Positions 35,501 through 44,903 of a stretch of DNA of 55,345 nucleotides are shown here, one piece after another. The notes under the pieces were generated by a model, which was given only the letters and a program-made list of their open reading frames with translations, was not told the origin of the DNA and ran no database searches. Location: contig JAISZO010000034.1 in NCBI GenBank assembly GCA_031269105.1, forward strand, positions 1 through 55,345, written 5' to 3'. The stretch comes from Planctomycetaceae bacterium. GTDB lineage: Bacteria > Planctomycetota > Planctomycetia > Pirellulales > Thermoguttaceae. Within the stretch, counting starts at the first letter, position 1. Each line of letters begins with the position of its first letter. Position numbers and translations under genes: made by a program.

Positions 35501-37497
35501 TGTTTTTATCAACGCTTAAAAAATTTGTATCTTCGACGATACTAACCGTACTGCTGCTATCCAATGCGGCGTTGAACGCTCAAACGCTTCCGCGTTTGGC
35601 GTCGCCGAGAGATGAGCCGGAAAATTCCGCAAGCGATCCCGTCAACCCCGCCGACGTTGTTCCGCTAAACGCTCAAAAAATTGCGGCGCTGAATGTCAGA
35701 GGAACGCCAATGTCGGAATTTGCCCGACTTGTCAGTCAGGGCGCCGGTTGGAGAATTGCGGTAAGTCGGAAAGCCGCCGTAATGCCGGTGAATATTTATC
35801 TTGAACATATCGGCGGCGAAGACGCTATCAAAGCGGTTTGTCAAACGCTTAATCTTTGGTATCGTATCGATAAGAACAGCGGATTAATAAACATATTAAC
35901 GCTTGACGAATACCAACGCGGAATGTTGTCCTTTGCGCAAGATACCGTTCAGGTCGTTACGGTGTTGTATCCCGATGCGAAAAGCGTCGGCGATTCGCTA
36001 CAGCGGTTGTTTAGAAACCGAGTCGTTTGGAATCCGCCGGACGATTATTTGAACGATCCGATTTACGACGTCGAGCGCGCTGTGGATCGTATGGATTTTA
36101 TGGCAGACCGCGTTCAGGCGACGTTGCCCGACACGCAGACGACAAGCGGACGCAGCTCGCGTTCTTCACGATCAAGTTCCAGTACGAGCAGCCGTAATCG
36201 TTTCAGCAATTCAGGGGCTTCAAATAATCAGCGTCAGCAGCAGCAATACCGCAATGATCAGAATTTATTTCAGAATGAAATTGATGAAGAAATGTTAAAA
36301 GTTCAACTGGCTGCGGAAAATTCTACGAAAGATTCTGCAACGTATGAAACAGACGACGCCGCAAATCGGGAAATTCTCGGCGAACCGGGGATTGTGTATA
36401 TTTCGGCATTTCAGGGAACGAATGATTTATTGTTGCGGTCTTCCGACGCCGACGCCGTCAAAGAAGTTGTCGAAGTCATAAAGAAACTTGACAAACCTAA
36501 ACCGCAAGTGTTACTCGAAGTAAAAGTCCTGAAACTTGATCTGAACGACAATGCCGGTTTCGGTTTTGATTGGATGTTCAAATCCGGCAAATGGTCTGGC
36601 GGACGTTCCACAGGTCCCGTTGACGGAATCGCTTTCGGCGCCGATTACGGTTCGATTCTTTCGCCGCAAGGACTCGCGCCGGCGGCGGGAACGGCGCTTG
36701 ATCCGAAAGCGTTTGTCTTGCAATATGTAAGCAACGATATTGCGGCGCGAATCCAAGCGATGCAGGAATCCGGTCGTCTTGTCGCATTAGCAACGCCGAA
36801 TCTTTGCGTCGCAGACGGCGAAGCGTCAAGAATTTTTATCGGTAAAACGACAACCGTATTAACTTCTGTGGATATTCAATCTTATACTTTCGGCGACGAC
36901 AGACCGGTTGTCAACACGGTAACAACTCCCGAAACGCAGCGGTTAAATGTCGGAACAACGCTGCTTATCACTCCGCGAATCCACGCCGACAAAACGACGA
37001 CGATTCGCTTGGTGCAGGAAGAATCGCAAATCGGTAACAAAAACGATATTAATTACGGAGCGGGAACGTTTCAATCGCAGGATATTGATATGCGGACGGT
37101 AAGCACGACGGTCGTTGCGGCGGACGGTAAACTTTCGGCAATCGGCGGTTTGATTAGCGAACAAGTCCATCACAAAGACTCCGGGATTCCGGGCTTAATG
37201 AATATCCCGTACATCGGCGCCGCTTTTAAGACGACTTCGGACATAAAATCCCGTAGCGAATTGTTGGTCTTGATTCGCCCTTATATTCTTCTTGCGCCGG
37301 ATGAAACCGATTGCGCAACGAGTCAATTGATGAAGCGCTTGAGCGAACATCCGAGCGCAACGGTCAATACTCCGCCGCTGCGAATCGGTAAAGGATCATT
37401 GACAATCGTTAATGAAAAAATGTATCCCATTCCGCAAGATGCGATGAACGCCGTAAAGACGCAAGCAAGACCAATGCCAACAGATGAAAGAGAATAA
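35500..37497 (+). CDS. secretin (GspD/PilQ), pilus-locus copy
   Basis: 665 residues, signal peptide (VLLLSNAALNAQT). N-domains: VRGTPMSEFARLVSQGAGWR (STN-like) and VVTVLYPDAKSVGDSLQRLF. A low-complexity Ser/Arg and Gln-rich linker (SGRSSRSSRSSSSTSS) comes near residues 205-255. The secretin core starts about 337 (VLLEVKVLKLDLND), with LATPNLCVADGEASRIFIG and the C-terminal signature GGLISEQ..., IPYIGAAFK and LLVLIRPYIL. Its ATG overlaps the previous stop (TAATG), showing tight coupling. It forms the outer-membrane pore for this locus. Confidence 0.92.
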   Translation: MFLSTLKKFVSSTILTVLLLSNAALNAQTLPRLASPRDEPENSASDPVNPADVVPLNAQKIAALNVRGTPMSEFARLVSQGAGWRIAVSRKAAVMPVNIYLEHIGGEDAIKAVCQTLNLWYRIDKNSGLINILTLDEYQRGMLSFAQDTVQVVTVLYPDAKSVGDSLQRLFRNRVVWNPPDDYLNDPIYDVERAVDRMDFMADRVQATLPDTQTTSGRSSRSSRSSSSTSSRNRFSNSGASNNQRQQQQYRNDQNLFQNEIDEEMLKVQLAAENSTKDSATYETDDAANREILGEPGIVYISAFQGTNDLLLRSSDADAVKEVVEVIKKLDKPKPQVLLEVKVLKLDLNDNAGFGFDWMFKSGKWSGGRSTGPVDGIAFGADYGSILSPQGLAPAAGTALDPKAFVLQYVSNDIAARIQAMQESGRLVALATPNLCVADGEASRIFIGKTTTVLTSVDIQSYTFGDDRPVVNTVTTPETQRLNVGTTLLITPRIHADKTTTIRLVQEESQIGNKNDINYGAGTFQSQDIDMRTVSTTVVAADGKLSAIGGLISEQVHHKDSGIPGLMNIPYIGAAFKTTSDIKSRSELLVLIRPYILLAPDETDCATSQLMKRLSEHPSATVNTPPLRIGKGSLTIVNEKMYPIPQDAMNAVKTQARPMPTDERE

Positions 37498-37501
37498 TGA
37501 A

Positions 37502-38245
37502 ATGAAACGTTATTTACTGTTTTTGTTACTTGTATTCTTTGCCGGCTGTCATCAGTTGCCGGAGAAGGACGCAATAAAATCATTCTTGCCTTTTGGTAAA
37601 AAAGACGTTGCGGATACTTCATCGACAAATTTGACTCCGCTCGACAGAGCCAAATTTTTGCAGGAAAAAAAAGAATATCCCGACGCGATTGCGCAATACA
37701 AAGCGGTTTTAGAAACGAAGATCGACGCGGCGTCGCGGGAACAGGCGAAAATCGGCTTATCGCAATGTTTAACGGCAATCGCGCATTATGCGGCGGCATT
37801 GAAAGCGCTGGAGCCGTTGCCGCTGGACGTCCGTTGCGATACCGACGCACAAAAATTAGCGGTTGCCGGCGAGATTTTGTTGCGTCAACGCAGAGAAAGC
37901 GAAGCCGTCGTCTATCTTGAAATTGCGGCGGGATCCATCGATTTAGAAAGCGTAACAGCGTCTCTTTCCTCGTCGGATAACTCTGATAACGATAACGATG
38001 CGGCGTTTCCCGATTGGCTTCCTGCGGCGGCGGCAAATCTGGCAAGCGCTTATACAAAAACCGATAAACCGCAAAGCGCCGTTGTGATGTACGAGTTTGC
38101 TGAAAAATTATATCTGCGCCGACGTCAATACCGGCAAGCGGAACAGTGCCGTCAAATGTACGACGATTTGTATTTGGTGATGAAAAACTACGTTCCTTTT
38201 CAACCCGCTCCCGTTGCTTACGGGTTGCCGGCGGGGAGGTATTAA
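37502..38245 (+). CDS. TPR-containing lipoprotein of the pilus locus
   Basis: 247 residues from ATG 37502 (GAAAGAGA upstream; the track's ATG 37484 is an alternative). Lipoprotein signal MKRYLLFLLLVFFAG with Cys at 16 (AGCHQ). Tetratricopeptide-like helices follow (AKFLQEKKEYPDAIAQYKAV, AKIGLSQCLTAIAHYAAALKAL, NLASAYTKTDKPQSAVVMYEF). In type IV pilus systems, a TPR lipoprotein (PilF/PilW-type pilotin) helps the secretin reach the outer membrane; position right after the secretin gene supports such a role, by inference. It is followed by pilT after 11 bases. Confidence 0.7.
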   Translation: MKRYLLFLLLVFFAGCHQLPEKDAIKSFLPFGKKDVADTSSTNLTPLDRAKFLQEKKEYPDAIAQYKAVLETKIDAASREQAKIGLSQCLTAIAHYAAALKALEPLPLDVRCDTDAQKLAVAGEILLRQRRESEAVVYLEIAAGSIDLESVTASLSSSDNSDNDNDAAFPDWLPAAAANLASAYTKTDKPQSAVVMYEFAEKLYLRRRQYRQAEQCRQMYDDLYLVMKNYVPFQPAPVAYGLPAGRY

Positions 38246-38256
38246 AAGTATTAACA

Positions 38257-39315
38257 ATGCAGTCCGAATCGCAGCGCCTTCTTCTGGAACTCGTTGAACG
38301 CAACGGCAGCGACCTTCATCTTGCCGAAGGAAACCGTCCGGTCATGCGAATACACGGCGTCTTGTATCCGCTGGAACATTATCAGCCGCTCGTTGCGGAA
38401 CAAACTCAAACGCTTATTAAAGATATTGTCGGCGAAACGTCGTTCAAACGCCTATTGGCTGCCGGCGAACTTGACGTTGCGATAGAATTCCCCGGCGACG
38501 GCAATTCGCGTCCCTGGCGATTGCGTATCAACGGTTATCGTCAGCAAGGAACGTACGCGGCGGCTATCCGGCTTTTGCCGAACAAGTTTTTTAGTTTCAA
38601 GGAACTTGGTCTGCCGATGCAGGTTTTGGAAAAAATTTGTCGTTTGAATAACGGGCTTGTGTTGGTAACCGGCGCTACCAGCAGCGGAAAATCGACGACG
38701 ATTGCGAGCATTGTCAATGAAATCAACAAAGAGCGTCCTTGTCATATTTTGACGATTGAAGACCCAGTGGAATATCGTCATTATTCTCAAAAAGCGTTTG
38801 TTACGCAACGGGAAGTCGGCGTCGATACGGCGTCGTTTGCGGAAGCGTTACGGCGCGCGATGCGCGAAGACCCCGACGTGATTGTCGTTGGCGAGATGCG
38901 GGATTTGGAAACGATTTCGGCGGCGTTGACTTTGGCGGAAACGGGACATCTGACTTTTGCAACGCTTCATTCGTCAACGGCGGTGCAAACGATAAGCCGC
39001 GTGATTAGCGCGTATCCGGCGGTGCAGCAATCGCAGGTTCGCATCCAGTTGGCGTCGACGTTACGGTTTGCTATATGTCAAAACCTGACGCCTTGGGATA
39101 ATAATCAGGGACGGAGTTTAATAGCGGAGATTTTGGTTGTCAATTCGGCGGTGCGGGCGATGATACGGGAGGAAAAGACGCATCAACTGAAAAATATCAT
39201 GCAGACAAATTACGATATTGGTATGCGGACGTTAGAACAGGCGACGGAAACGATTTTAAAGCAAAACCATATTTCCCGAAAACAAGCGAAACTGTATCTC
39301 AATTTGGAAGAGTAA
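38257..39315 (+). CDS. pilT: PilT-type pilus retraction ATPase
   Basis: 352 residues from ATG 38257; the longer track start overlaps the previous gene. Hallmarks: LVERNGSDLHLAEGNRPVMR at the N-terminus (the PilT ASDLH region), Walker A TGATSSGKSTT near residue 142, Walker B DVIVVGEMRDLET, and HLTFATLHSSTAVQTI. The canonical GPTGSGKS is GATSSGKS, a mild variant also seen in other PilT-like proteins. It has no zinc finger, unlike the gspE product. A retraction ATPase points to type IV pili (twitching, DNA uptake or adhesion) rather than pure type II secretion. Confidence 0.9.
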   Translation: MQSESQRLLLELVERNGSDLHLAEGNRPVMRIHGVLYPLEHYQPLVAEQTQTLIKDIVGETSFKRLLAAGELDVAIEFPGDGNSRPWRLRINGYRQQGTYAAAIRLLPNKFFSFKELGLPMQVLEKICRLNNGLVLVTGATSSGKSTTIASIVNEINKERPCHILTIEDPVEYRHYSQKAFVTQREVGVDTASFAEALRRAMREDPDVIVVGEMRDLETISAALTLAETGHLTFATLHSSTAVQTISRVISAYPAVQQSQVRIQLASTLRFAICQNLTPWDNNQGRSLIAEILVVNSAVRAMIREEKTHQLKNIMQTNYDIGMRTLEQATETILKQNHISRKQAKLYLNLEE

Positions 39316-39465
39316 TGTTTTCGATATTTTTTAATGTGCCAACGGCGTGCATTCGCTTAATTGGTCGCGGGCTAAAACGAACGACGCTCGCACGATTTGG
39401 CTTATTGGCGAAAACATTTTGTTCTTTGATAATTGAAACCGATGATTTTCTCAAAACTCCCCCTC

Positions 39466-39494
39466 TTGATTTTTGTGGAAAATTGGAGTAAAAT
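39466..39494 (+). promoter_or_regulatory. candidate promoter of rpmE
   Basis: TTGATT, 17 bases, TAAAAT; the same hexamers as the duplicated promoter at 24 kb. Confidence 0.6.
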
Positions 39495-39594
39495 TTATCG
39501 TTCTTGTTGATTTGATTTAAACAGACAGTATGAAGAAAAATATTGAGACGACAAAAAATCGCGTTAAGTCAATAATTGGTAGGAGTTTATGAAA

Positions 39595-39816
39595 ATGAAA
39601 GACGGCATTCACCCTAAATATATGGAAACGAAAGTTACCTGCGGTTGCGGAAATTCGTTTGTCACCCGAAGTACAAAACCGGAATTGAAAGTCGATATTT
39701 GTAACGCTTGTCATCCGTTTTACACCGGACGGCTCAAATATGTCGATACAGCGGGACGAATTGAAAAGTTCCGCTCCAAATTCTCCGGCGGCTACGGTCT
39801 CAAGAAAAAAGGTTAG
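39595..39816 (+). CDS. rpmE: 50S ribosomal protein L31, zinc-binding form
   Basis: 73 residues. AGGAG (39581-39585) is nine bases from ATG 39595 but only three from the track's ATG 39589, so 39595 is preferred. [20 protein letters not shown] starts as L31 does; CGCG and CNAC supply the zinc ligands (C+ form), and [20 protein letters not shown] is the family's conserved C-terminus. A hairpin terminator follows before prfA. The rpmE-prfA neighbourhood is common in bacteria. Confidence 0.97.
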   Translation: MKDGIHPKYMETKVTCGCGNSFVTRSTKPELKVDICNACHPFYTGRLKYVDTAGRIEKFRSKFSGGYGLKKKG

Positions 39817-39838
39817 CGCGCCGCGTTTCTTAATTTTT

Positions 39839-39871
39839 GAAAAGCAGGGATTTTACCCCGCTTTTCTTCTT
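39839..39871 (+). terminator. rho-independent terminator after rpmE
   Basis: GAAAAGCAGGG, loop ATTTTA, CCCCGCTTTTCTTCTTT. Confidence 0.8.
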
Positions 39872-39991
39872 TATTTTGCGCTCGTTTTTCTGATTTTGTA
39901 GATTAACTATTGATATTATATCTATACCGCAGCTTGATATAGACGTCTCTTTTATTCGATGTTTATAAAAATTTGCGGGGAAATTTGAATC

Positions 39992-41065
39992 ATGCGACAA
40001 TTACTTGAAGACAAGCTGAATCGTTTTACAGAATTAGAACATCAAATGTCCGATCCGGAAGTTCTTGCCGATCCATCGAAAATGCAGTCGGTGGCGCGGG
40101 AACATGGACAAATTGCGAAACTTGCGACAAAATACCGACGATTCAAACAGCTTAATGAGCAAATTGAGGAAGCCAATGAAATTCTCAATGGACATGACGC
40201 CGAACTCAAGGAATTGGCGGAAATGGAGTTGCCGGAACTCAAAGAAGAACGTGAAACGCTTTGGAACGAGTTGCTTGATATGACAATCGGCGGCGAAGAT
40301 GCAAACCGTTCCAGTTGCATTCTTGAAATTCGTGCGGGAACCGGCGGCGATGAAGCCGCGCTTTTTGCTCGCGATTTGTACGAAATGTACAAACATTATT
40401 GTGAAGATAAGGGTTGGAAAGTCGAGTTGATGTCGATGAATCCGACGGAACTTGGCGGATTTAAAGAAGTAGTGTTGGCGATTGACGGCGAAGGATGTTT
40501 CCGTCATTTGCAGTTTGAAAGCGGCGGACACCGCGTACAGCGCGTGCCGGAAACCGAAGCGAAAGGACGTATTCACACTTCCGCAGCAACTGTCGCGATT
40601 ATGGCGGAGCCGGAAGATATTGAAGTTAACCTTCCGCCGGAAAGTTATCGCTACGACCGTTTTTGTTCCAGCGGTCCGGGCGGTCAGCACGTCAATAAAA
40701 CCGAGTCGGCGGTACGTTTGACGCATTACGAAACGGGAATCGTCGTCAGTTGTCAAGACGAAAAGAGTCAGCACAAAAATTTTGCCAAAGCGATTCGAGT
40801 GTTGAAATCGCGAATTTATGATTATTATCGCGAGCAAGAAGACCGTAAACGCTCCGAAGAACGCAAGACAAAAATCGGCAGCGGCGACCGTAGCCAACGA
40901 ATCCGCACTTACAATTTTCCAGAAAACCGAGTTACCGACCACCGCATTAATTTGACCATTTACAAACTCGACGTGATTTTGAGCGGACGTCTTGAATACA
41001 TCGTGGACGGTCTTCTCGAATACGAGCGTCAGGAACTCCGCAGCGCATTCGGCACGCCGGAATGA
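39992..41065 (+). CDS. prfA: peptide chain release factor 1
   Basis: 357 residues. Recognises UAA and UAG in the ribosomal A site and triggers peptide release. The RF1 stop-codon tripeptide of PxT type is present as PET ([18 protein letters not shown]), the catalytic GGQ is at about residues 229-231 ([19 protein letters not shown]), and the rest matches RF1 closely ([34 protein letters not shown]). RF2's SPF is absent. ATG 39992 has GGGGAAATTTGAATC upstream. The long minus-strand ORFs here (40034-41134) are shadows. Confidence 0.97.
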   Translation: MRQLLEDKLNRFTELEHQMSDPEVLADPSKMQSVAREHGQIAKLATKYRRFKQLNEQIEEANEILNGHDAELKELAEMELPELKEERETLWNELLDMTIGGEDANRSSCILEIRAGTGGDEAALFARDLYEMYKHYCEDKGWKVELMSMNPTELGGFKEVVLAIDGEGCFRHLQFESGGHRVQRVPETEAKGRIHTSAATVAIMAEPEDIEVNLPPESYRYDRFCSSGPGGQHVNKTESAVRLTHYETGIVVSCQDEKSQHKNFAKAIRVLKSRIYDYYREQEDRKRSEERKTKIGSGDRSQRIRTYNFPENRVTDHRINLTIYKLDVILSGRLEYIVDGLLEYERQELRSAFGTPE

Positions 41066-41198
41066 AATGAAAAAATGACCGCGATTCGTTTCGCTTGCCT
41101 CTTCTCCCCTATTTGAGATTTTGGTATAAAACATATAATTAAAGAGAAATATTTTTTGTTTTTGGGATTACTTTTCAAATATTGGAAAGGATTGAACG

Positions 41199-42767
41199 AT
41201 GGAATTGCCGAAAATTCGTCGGGCGTTGGTGAGCGTCAGTGATAAAATGGGACTGGCGGCGTTTGCTAAAGGTCTTACGGCTGCGGGAGTTGAGATTTAC
41301 AGCACCGGCGGAACCCGTAAACATCTCGAACACGAAGGAATACCGGTACGCGATATTTCCGACTACACAGGGTTCCCCGAAATGATGGATGGACGGCTCA
41401 AAACGCTTCATCCGAAAGTGCATGGCGGAATTCTTTGCCGCCACGATAATCAAAGCGATATGAAAGCGATGGTCGAACACGGGATTTTATCGTTTGAATT
41501 GGTTGTCGTTAATCTTTATCCGTTTGAGACGACGGTTGCAAAAGAAGGCGTCACCGACGAAGAAGCGATTGAAAATATCGATATTGGCGGACCGACAATG
41601 GTACGGGCGGCGGCGAAAAATCATCAGTTTGTCACGATAGTTACAAATTCCGAACAATATTCTGCGGTTCTGGAACAAATTCAAAAAGACGGCGCAACAA
41701 CATTGCAACTCCGCCGCTCGCTGGCAAAAGACGCTTTTACGCATACCGCGTCGTATGATACCGCGATTTCCCGATATTTTGTCGAACGTTCCGCCGACGG
41801 TTTGTTTCCTGAAACGTTCAATTCGCAATTTCATCGGGAAACCGTTTTGCGGTACGGCGAAAATCCGCATCAGCAAGCGGCGTTGTATGTGGACAAAAAA
41901 GCGAAGTCGGCAAACGTCGTTTCCGCCCGTCAATTGAACGGTAAGGAACTTTCTTACAATAATATTCTCGATTTGGATTCCGCGTTGGCGATTGTTCGGC
42001 GATTCGAGCGTCCGGCGGTTTCGGTCGTCAAACATAACAATCCGTGCGGCGTTGCGGTTGCCGAAACGATTGTTGACGCCGCGAAAAACGCGATGGCGGG
42101 CGATCCGCTGAGCGCGTTCGGTTCCGTATTGGGATTCAATCGAAACGTTGACGCGGCGACCGCTGAATTTCTTTCGCAGCCGGGACTTTTTGTCGAGGCG
42201 ATTGTCGCGACAGATTTTGATCCGCAAGCGCTTGAAATTCTCAAGACTCAACCGAAATGGCGTCTCAATGTTCGTTTGTTGCAATGCGGTTCGCTGGCGA
42301 AATCGCCGTCCGGTTTGTCGGTTCGGATTCTTGAAGGCGGCGCGTTATTGCAGAACGCCGATACGGAAAACGATCCTGAAGATCAATGGCAAGTCGTTAC
42401 CGCTACAAAGCCGACGGAAAATCAACTTGCCGATCTTCGTTTCGCATGGGAAATCGTGCGGCACGTCAAGTCGAACGCAATAACGCTTGCCAAAAACGGA
42501 ATGTTGCTCGGAGCGGGCGCGGGACAAATGAGCCGCGTGGATTCGGTGGAAATTGCGATTAAAAAAGCGGGCGACCGAATTGACGGTTCGGTGTTAGCGT
42601 CCGACGCATTTTTCCCGTTCCCGGATTCGATTGACGCGATTTCGCAACACGGCGTAAAAGCGGTGATTCAACCTGGCGGTTCGCGCAACGACGACGCAGT
42701 CATCGAAACGTGCAACAAATACGGAATCGCTATGATTTTCACCGGACGGCGGCATTTTAAGCATTAA
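41199..42767 (+). CDS. purH: bifunctional AICAR transformylase / IMP cyclohydrolase
   Basis: 522 residues. Catalyses the last two steps of IMP synthesis. The N-terminal IMP cyclohydrolase (MGS-like) domain shows RRALVSVSDKMGLAAFAKGL, STGGTRKHL and DGRLKTLHPKVHGGIL; the C-terminal AICAR transformylase domain shows RYGENPHQQAALY, LNGKELSYNNILDLDSAL and the catalytic KHNNPCGVA near 277, and ends in DAISQHGVKAVIQPGGSRND. AAAGGA precedes ATG 41199. Length and motifs are complete. Confidence 0.97.
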   Translation: MELPKIRRALVSVSDKMGLAAFAKGLTAAGVEIYSTGGTRKHLEHEGIPVRDISDYTGFPEMMDGRLKTLHPKVHGGILCRHDNQSDMKAMVEHGILSFELVVVNLYPFETTVAKEGVTDEEAIENIDIGGPTMVRAAAKNHQFVTIVTNSEQYSAVLEQIQKDGATTLQLRRSLAKDAFTHTASYDTAISRYFVERSADGLFPETFNSQFHRETVLRYGENPHQQAALYVDKKAKSANVVSARQLNGKELSYNNILDLDSALAIVRRFERPAVSVVKHNNPCGVAVAETIVDAAKNAMAGDPLSAFGSVLGFNRNVDAATAEFLSQPGLFVEAIVATDFDPQALEILKTQPKWRLNVRLLQCGSLAKSPSGLSVRILEGGALLQNADTENDPEDQWQVVTATKPTENQLADLRFAWEIVRHVKSNAITLAKNGMLLGAGAGQMSRVDSVEIAIKKAGDRIDGSVLASDAFFPFPDSIDAISQHGVKAVIQPGGSRNDDAVIETCNKYGIAMIFTGRRHFKH

Positions 42768-43428
42768 TAAAAAGCGTAATCAAACGCAAAATGAAGGGTG
42801 AATTGATAAGTAACTTTTAAAACTTCATTGTTTTTTACTGCGAAGGACACGAGAAACGCCGAAGTAAATTAAGAGTGAAAGTAGCGTCTCCAAATTATTA
42901 TTGTCTTATTTGTTATTATCCTGACGCGATATTCAAGATTTGATATATTCTTTTAAGACAGTCGGAAAAGAGATACGAACGACATTGGTTGTTATATCCG
43001 TTTCGCAGAGGCGGAACGCGGTTACTTTAACTTTGTACCGTATTACGATTATTATTTTTCATCGGGAAACAATGAAATAGAGCGCTGCAAAATATTTTGA
43101 ATTTTTTGTTCCTGACTCTGTTGCATAAGCAAAAACGCCGGTTATAATCACTGAAAATTGATTTTACGTTTGTATTGTAAAGGAAGATTTAACGACGTAC
43201 TCTATCCGGTTTGTCCACAACCCGATAATCCTATATTATAGTTCAGTTGGATGCGGCGAGTAAAACATTGCAAACCAAACATAATTTTCCCAATAATAGA
43301 TTTTAACCATTAGTCATAATTGAACAACGATTAATAATACTGATTGTTGTTCAATGACTTTAGATTTGTTTATAGGATATTTATCTCTCATGAAACAATA
43401 AATTTGTTTTCTTGTTTATCTCATTCCA
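42768..43428. other. intergenic region with one hairpin and a repeat trace
   Basis: No gene seen. It holds a CGAAGGACACGAGAAACGCCG stretch near 42841 (trace of the CGCGAAG-type repeat) and a hairpin at 43319-43355 (ATTGAACAACGATTA / TGATTGTTGTTCAAT, without a long T run). Confidence 0.5.
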
Positions 43429-43599
43429 ATGTCATTTGATATCATTGCCAATGATACGATGGAAGTCAAAAAAGACGAACTCATAAAAAAATACATTTCA
43501 GGACCCGACGAACCGCGATTCTGGATGATGGCGTTAGGAATTATTATGATGCTCATTGGCGGCGGCTGGAAACTTCGCGACATGCTCAAAGAATCGTGA
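43429..43599 (+). CDS. small single-span membrane protein (missed by the ORF track)
   Basis: 56 residues: MSFDIIANDTMEVKKDELIK, a soluble part with KYISGPDEPRFW, then a membrane segment MMALGIIMMLIGGGWKL and a charged C-terminal tail RDMLKES. Clean coding sequence with normal amino-acid composition; the PDEPRFW segment and the Gly-rich end of the membrane helix look conserved. No family name is known to me. There is no good Shine-Dalgarno. It is too short for the track, which shows only an antisense shadow (43416-43613). Confidence 0.65.
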   Translation: MSFDIIANDTMEVKKDELIKKYISGPDEPRFWMMALGIIMMLIGGGWKLRDMLKES

Positions 43600-43618
43600 A
43601 AGATACTCATCATACTTG

Positions 43619-43720
43619 AAATTTCGGTTTTTGAACACGGAACGCACAGAATACACAGAAAAAAACGCTAAAAATTCCGTGATCTCCGTGTTCAGAACAA
43701 TAAAACAAAAACCGAATTTT
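43619..43720. repeat. palindromic repeat with nested arms
   Basis: Outer arms AAATTTCGGTTTTT and AAAAACCGAATTTT, inner arms GAACACGG and CCGTGTTC, around CACAGAATACACAGAA. Confidence 0.7.
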
Positions 43721-43822
43721 AAAGTAAAAAGTATATTTATTGCAATTTGGGGTGCAATATTAAAAATGAATAAAAAAGCGTTTCGTTTTATAAAATGAAA
43801 TACAAAAAGAAAAAGGGATTCG

Positions 43823-44815
43823 ATGAAAACGCGGCGAAATGGGTGTAGTTTTTTGTTTCTTTTGGCAGTATTGGCGAATGGATCGCTTTTTTTGACGGCG
43901 GAGGAATCGCCGCGTCAATCGACGGGAAATCTGGAATTAACCAAAACAGATTTCGGTTATCGAGCGACTATCGACGGCAAGTTGTTTACCGAATATCGCA
44001 CCGGCTTCAACGGCGCTCCGATTATTTGGCCCATTATCGGACCGAATGAAAAGCCGATGACCCGCGCGTATCCGATGGATGAAAACGTTCAAGGCGAAAA
44101 AAAAGATCATCCGCATCACCGTTCGCTTTGGTTTACGCACGATCGTGTGAACGGGAATCGTCATTGGATGAAAGACCCGATTGTTCATCAGGAATTTCTG
44201 AAAGCGGAATGCGACGGCAAAACGGCAACGCTTGTTACGAAAAATCATTGGCTTGATCCGAAAAACAACGCAATAATATGCAGCGATATTCGCACCATCG
44301 TTTTCAGCGTTATCGACGATACGCGTTGCATTGATTTCGATCTCAAACTGACCGCCGAGCAAGAAAATGTGACCATCGGCGACACAAAAGAAGGAACGTT
44401 TGGCATTCGCGTACCGACGTCAATGGATGGGGACGCGAAAAAAACGAATCCGAAACTCGGCGGTACAATCGTCAACGCGCAAGGCGACAAGGACGACGCG
44501 GCATGGGGAAAACGTTCCGACTGGGTGGATTACTCCGGTACAGTTGACGGCAAAACGGCGGGAATTACGGTGTTTAATCATCCGAAAAGTTTTCGCTATC
44601 CGACATGGTGGCATGTAAGAACGTATGGACTTTTCGCCGCGAATCCGTTTGGAATCAAAGATTTTGAACCGTCGCTCAAACAGAACGGCACGGTCGTTTT
44701 GAAAAAAGGAGAATCGCTTTCATTTTATTATCGCGTCATTTTGCATAAAGGCGACGCGGCTTCGCTCGATCTTAACAAACTTTATAAAAATTATTCGCTG
44801 TTGCCGAAAGAATGA
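43823..44815 (+). CDS. exported PmoA/DUF6807 family protein
   Basis: 330 residues. Signal peptide (residues 1-28, CSFLFLLAVLANGSLFLTAEE). The family body is clear: GAPIIWPIIGPNEKPMTRAYPM, then the HPHHRSLWFTHD motif, RCIDFDLKLTAEQENVTIGDTKEGTFGIRV, GGTIVNAQGD, and the WVDYSGTVDGKTAGITVFNHP segment with FRYPTWWHVRTYGLFAANPF at the C-terminus. In planctomycetes and related bacteria these secreted proteins are common near carbohydrate-degradation genes; their exact activity is not established despite the misleading PmoA name. It stands alone here, with AAAGGG upstream of ATG 43823. Confidence 0.92.
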   Translation: MKTRRNGCSFLFLLAVLANGSLFLTAEESPRQSTGNLELTKTDFGYRATIDGKLFTEYRTGFNGAPIIWPIIGPNEKPMTRAYPMDENVQGEKKDHPHHRSLWFTHDRVNGNRHWMKDPIVHQEFLKAECDGKTATLVTKNHWLDPKNNAIICSDIRTIVFSVIDDTRCIDFDLKLTAEQENVTIGDTKEGTFGIRVPTSMDGDAKKTNPKLGGTIVNAQGDKDDAAWGKRSDWVDYSGTVDGKTAGITVFNHPKSFRYPTWWHVRTYGLFAANPFGIKDFEPSLKQNGTVVLKKGESLSFYYRVILHKGDAASLDLNKLYKNYSLLPKE

Positions 44816-44903
44816 ACGGCGAAACAAATTTCATCAATCCGCCGTTGCACGAATTATTTCCTTATCACTATCGCAAGGTTATTTTTCGACAACCCAAGCG
44901 ATT

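Noticed and set aside
37323-38303. Minus-strand ORF of 326 codons
   Set aside because: Opposite the secretin end and the TPR lipoprotein; Arg/Ser/Pro-heavy composition.
40034-41134. Minus-strand ORF of 366 codons opposite prfA
   Set aside because: Shadow of a well-defined gene, rich in Phe, Arg and His, with no ribosome site.
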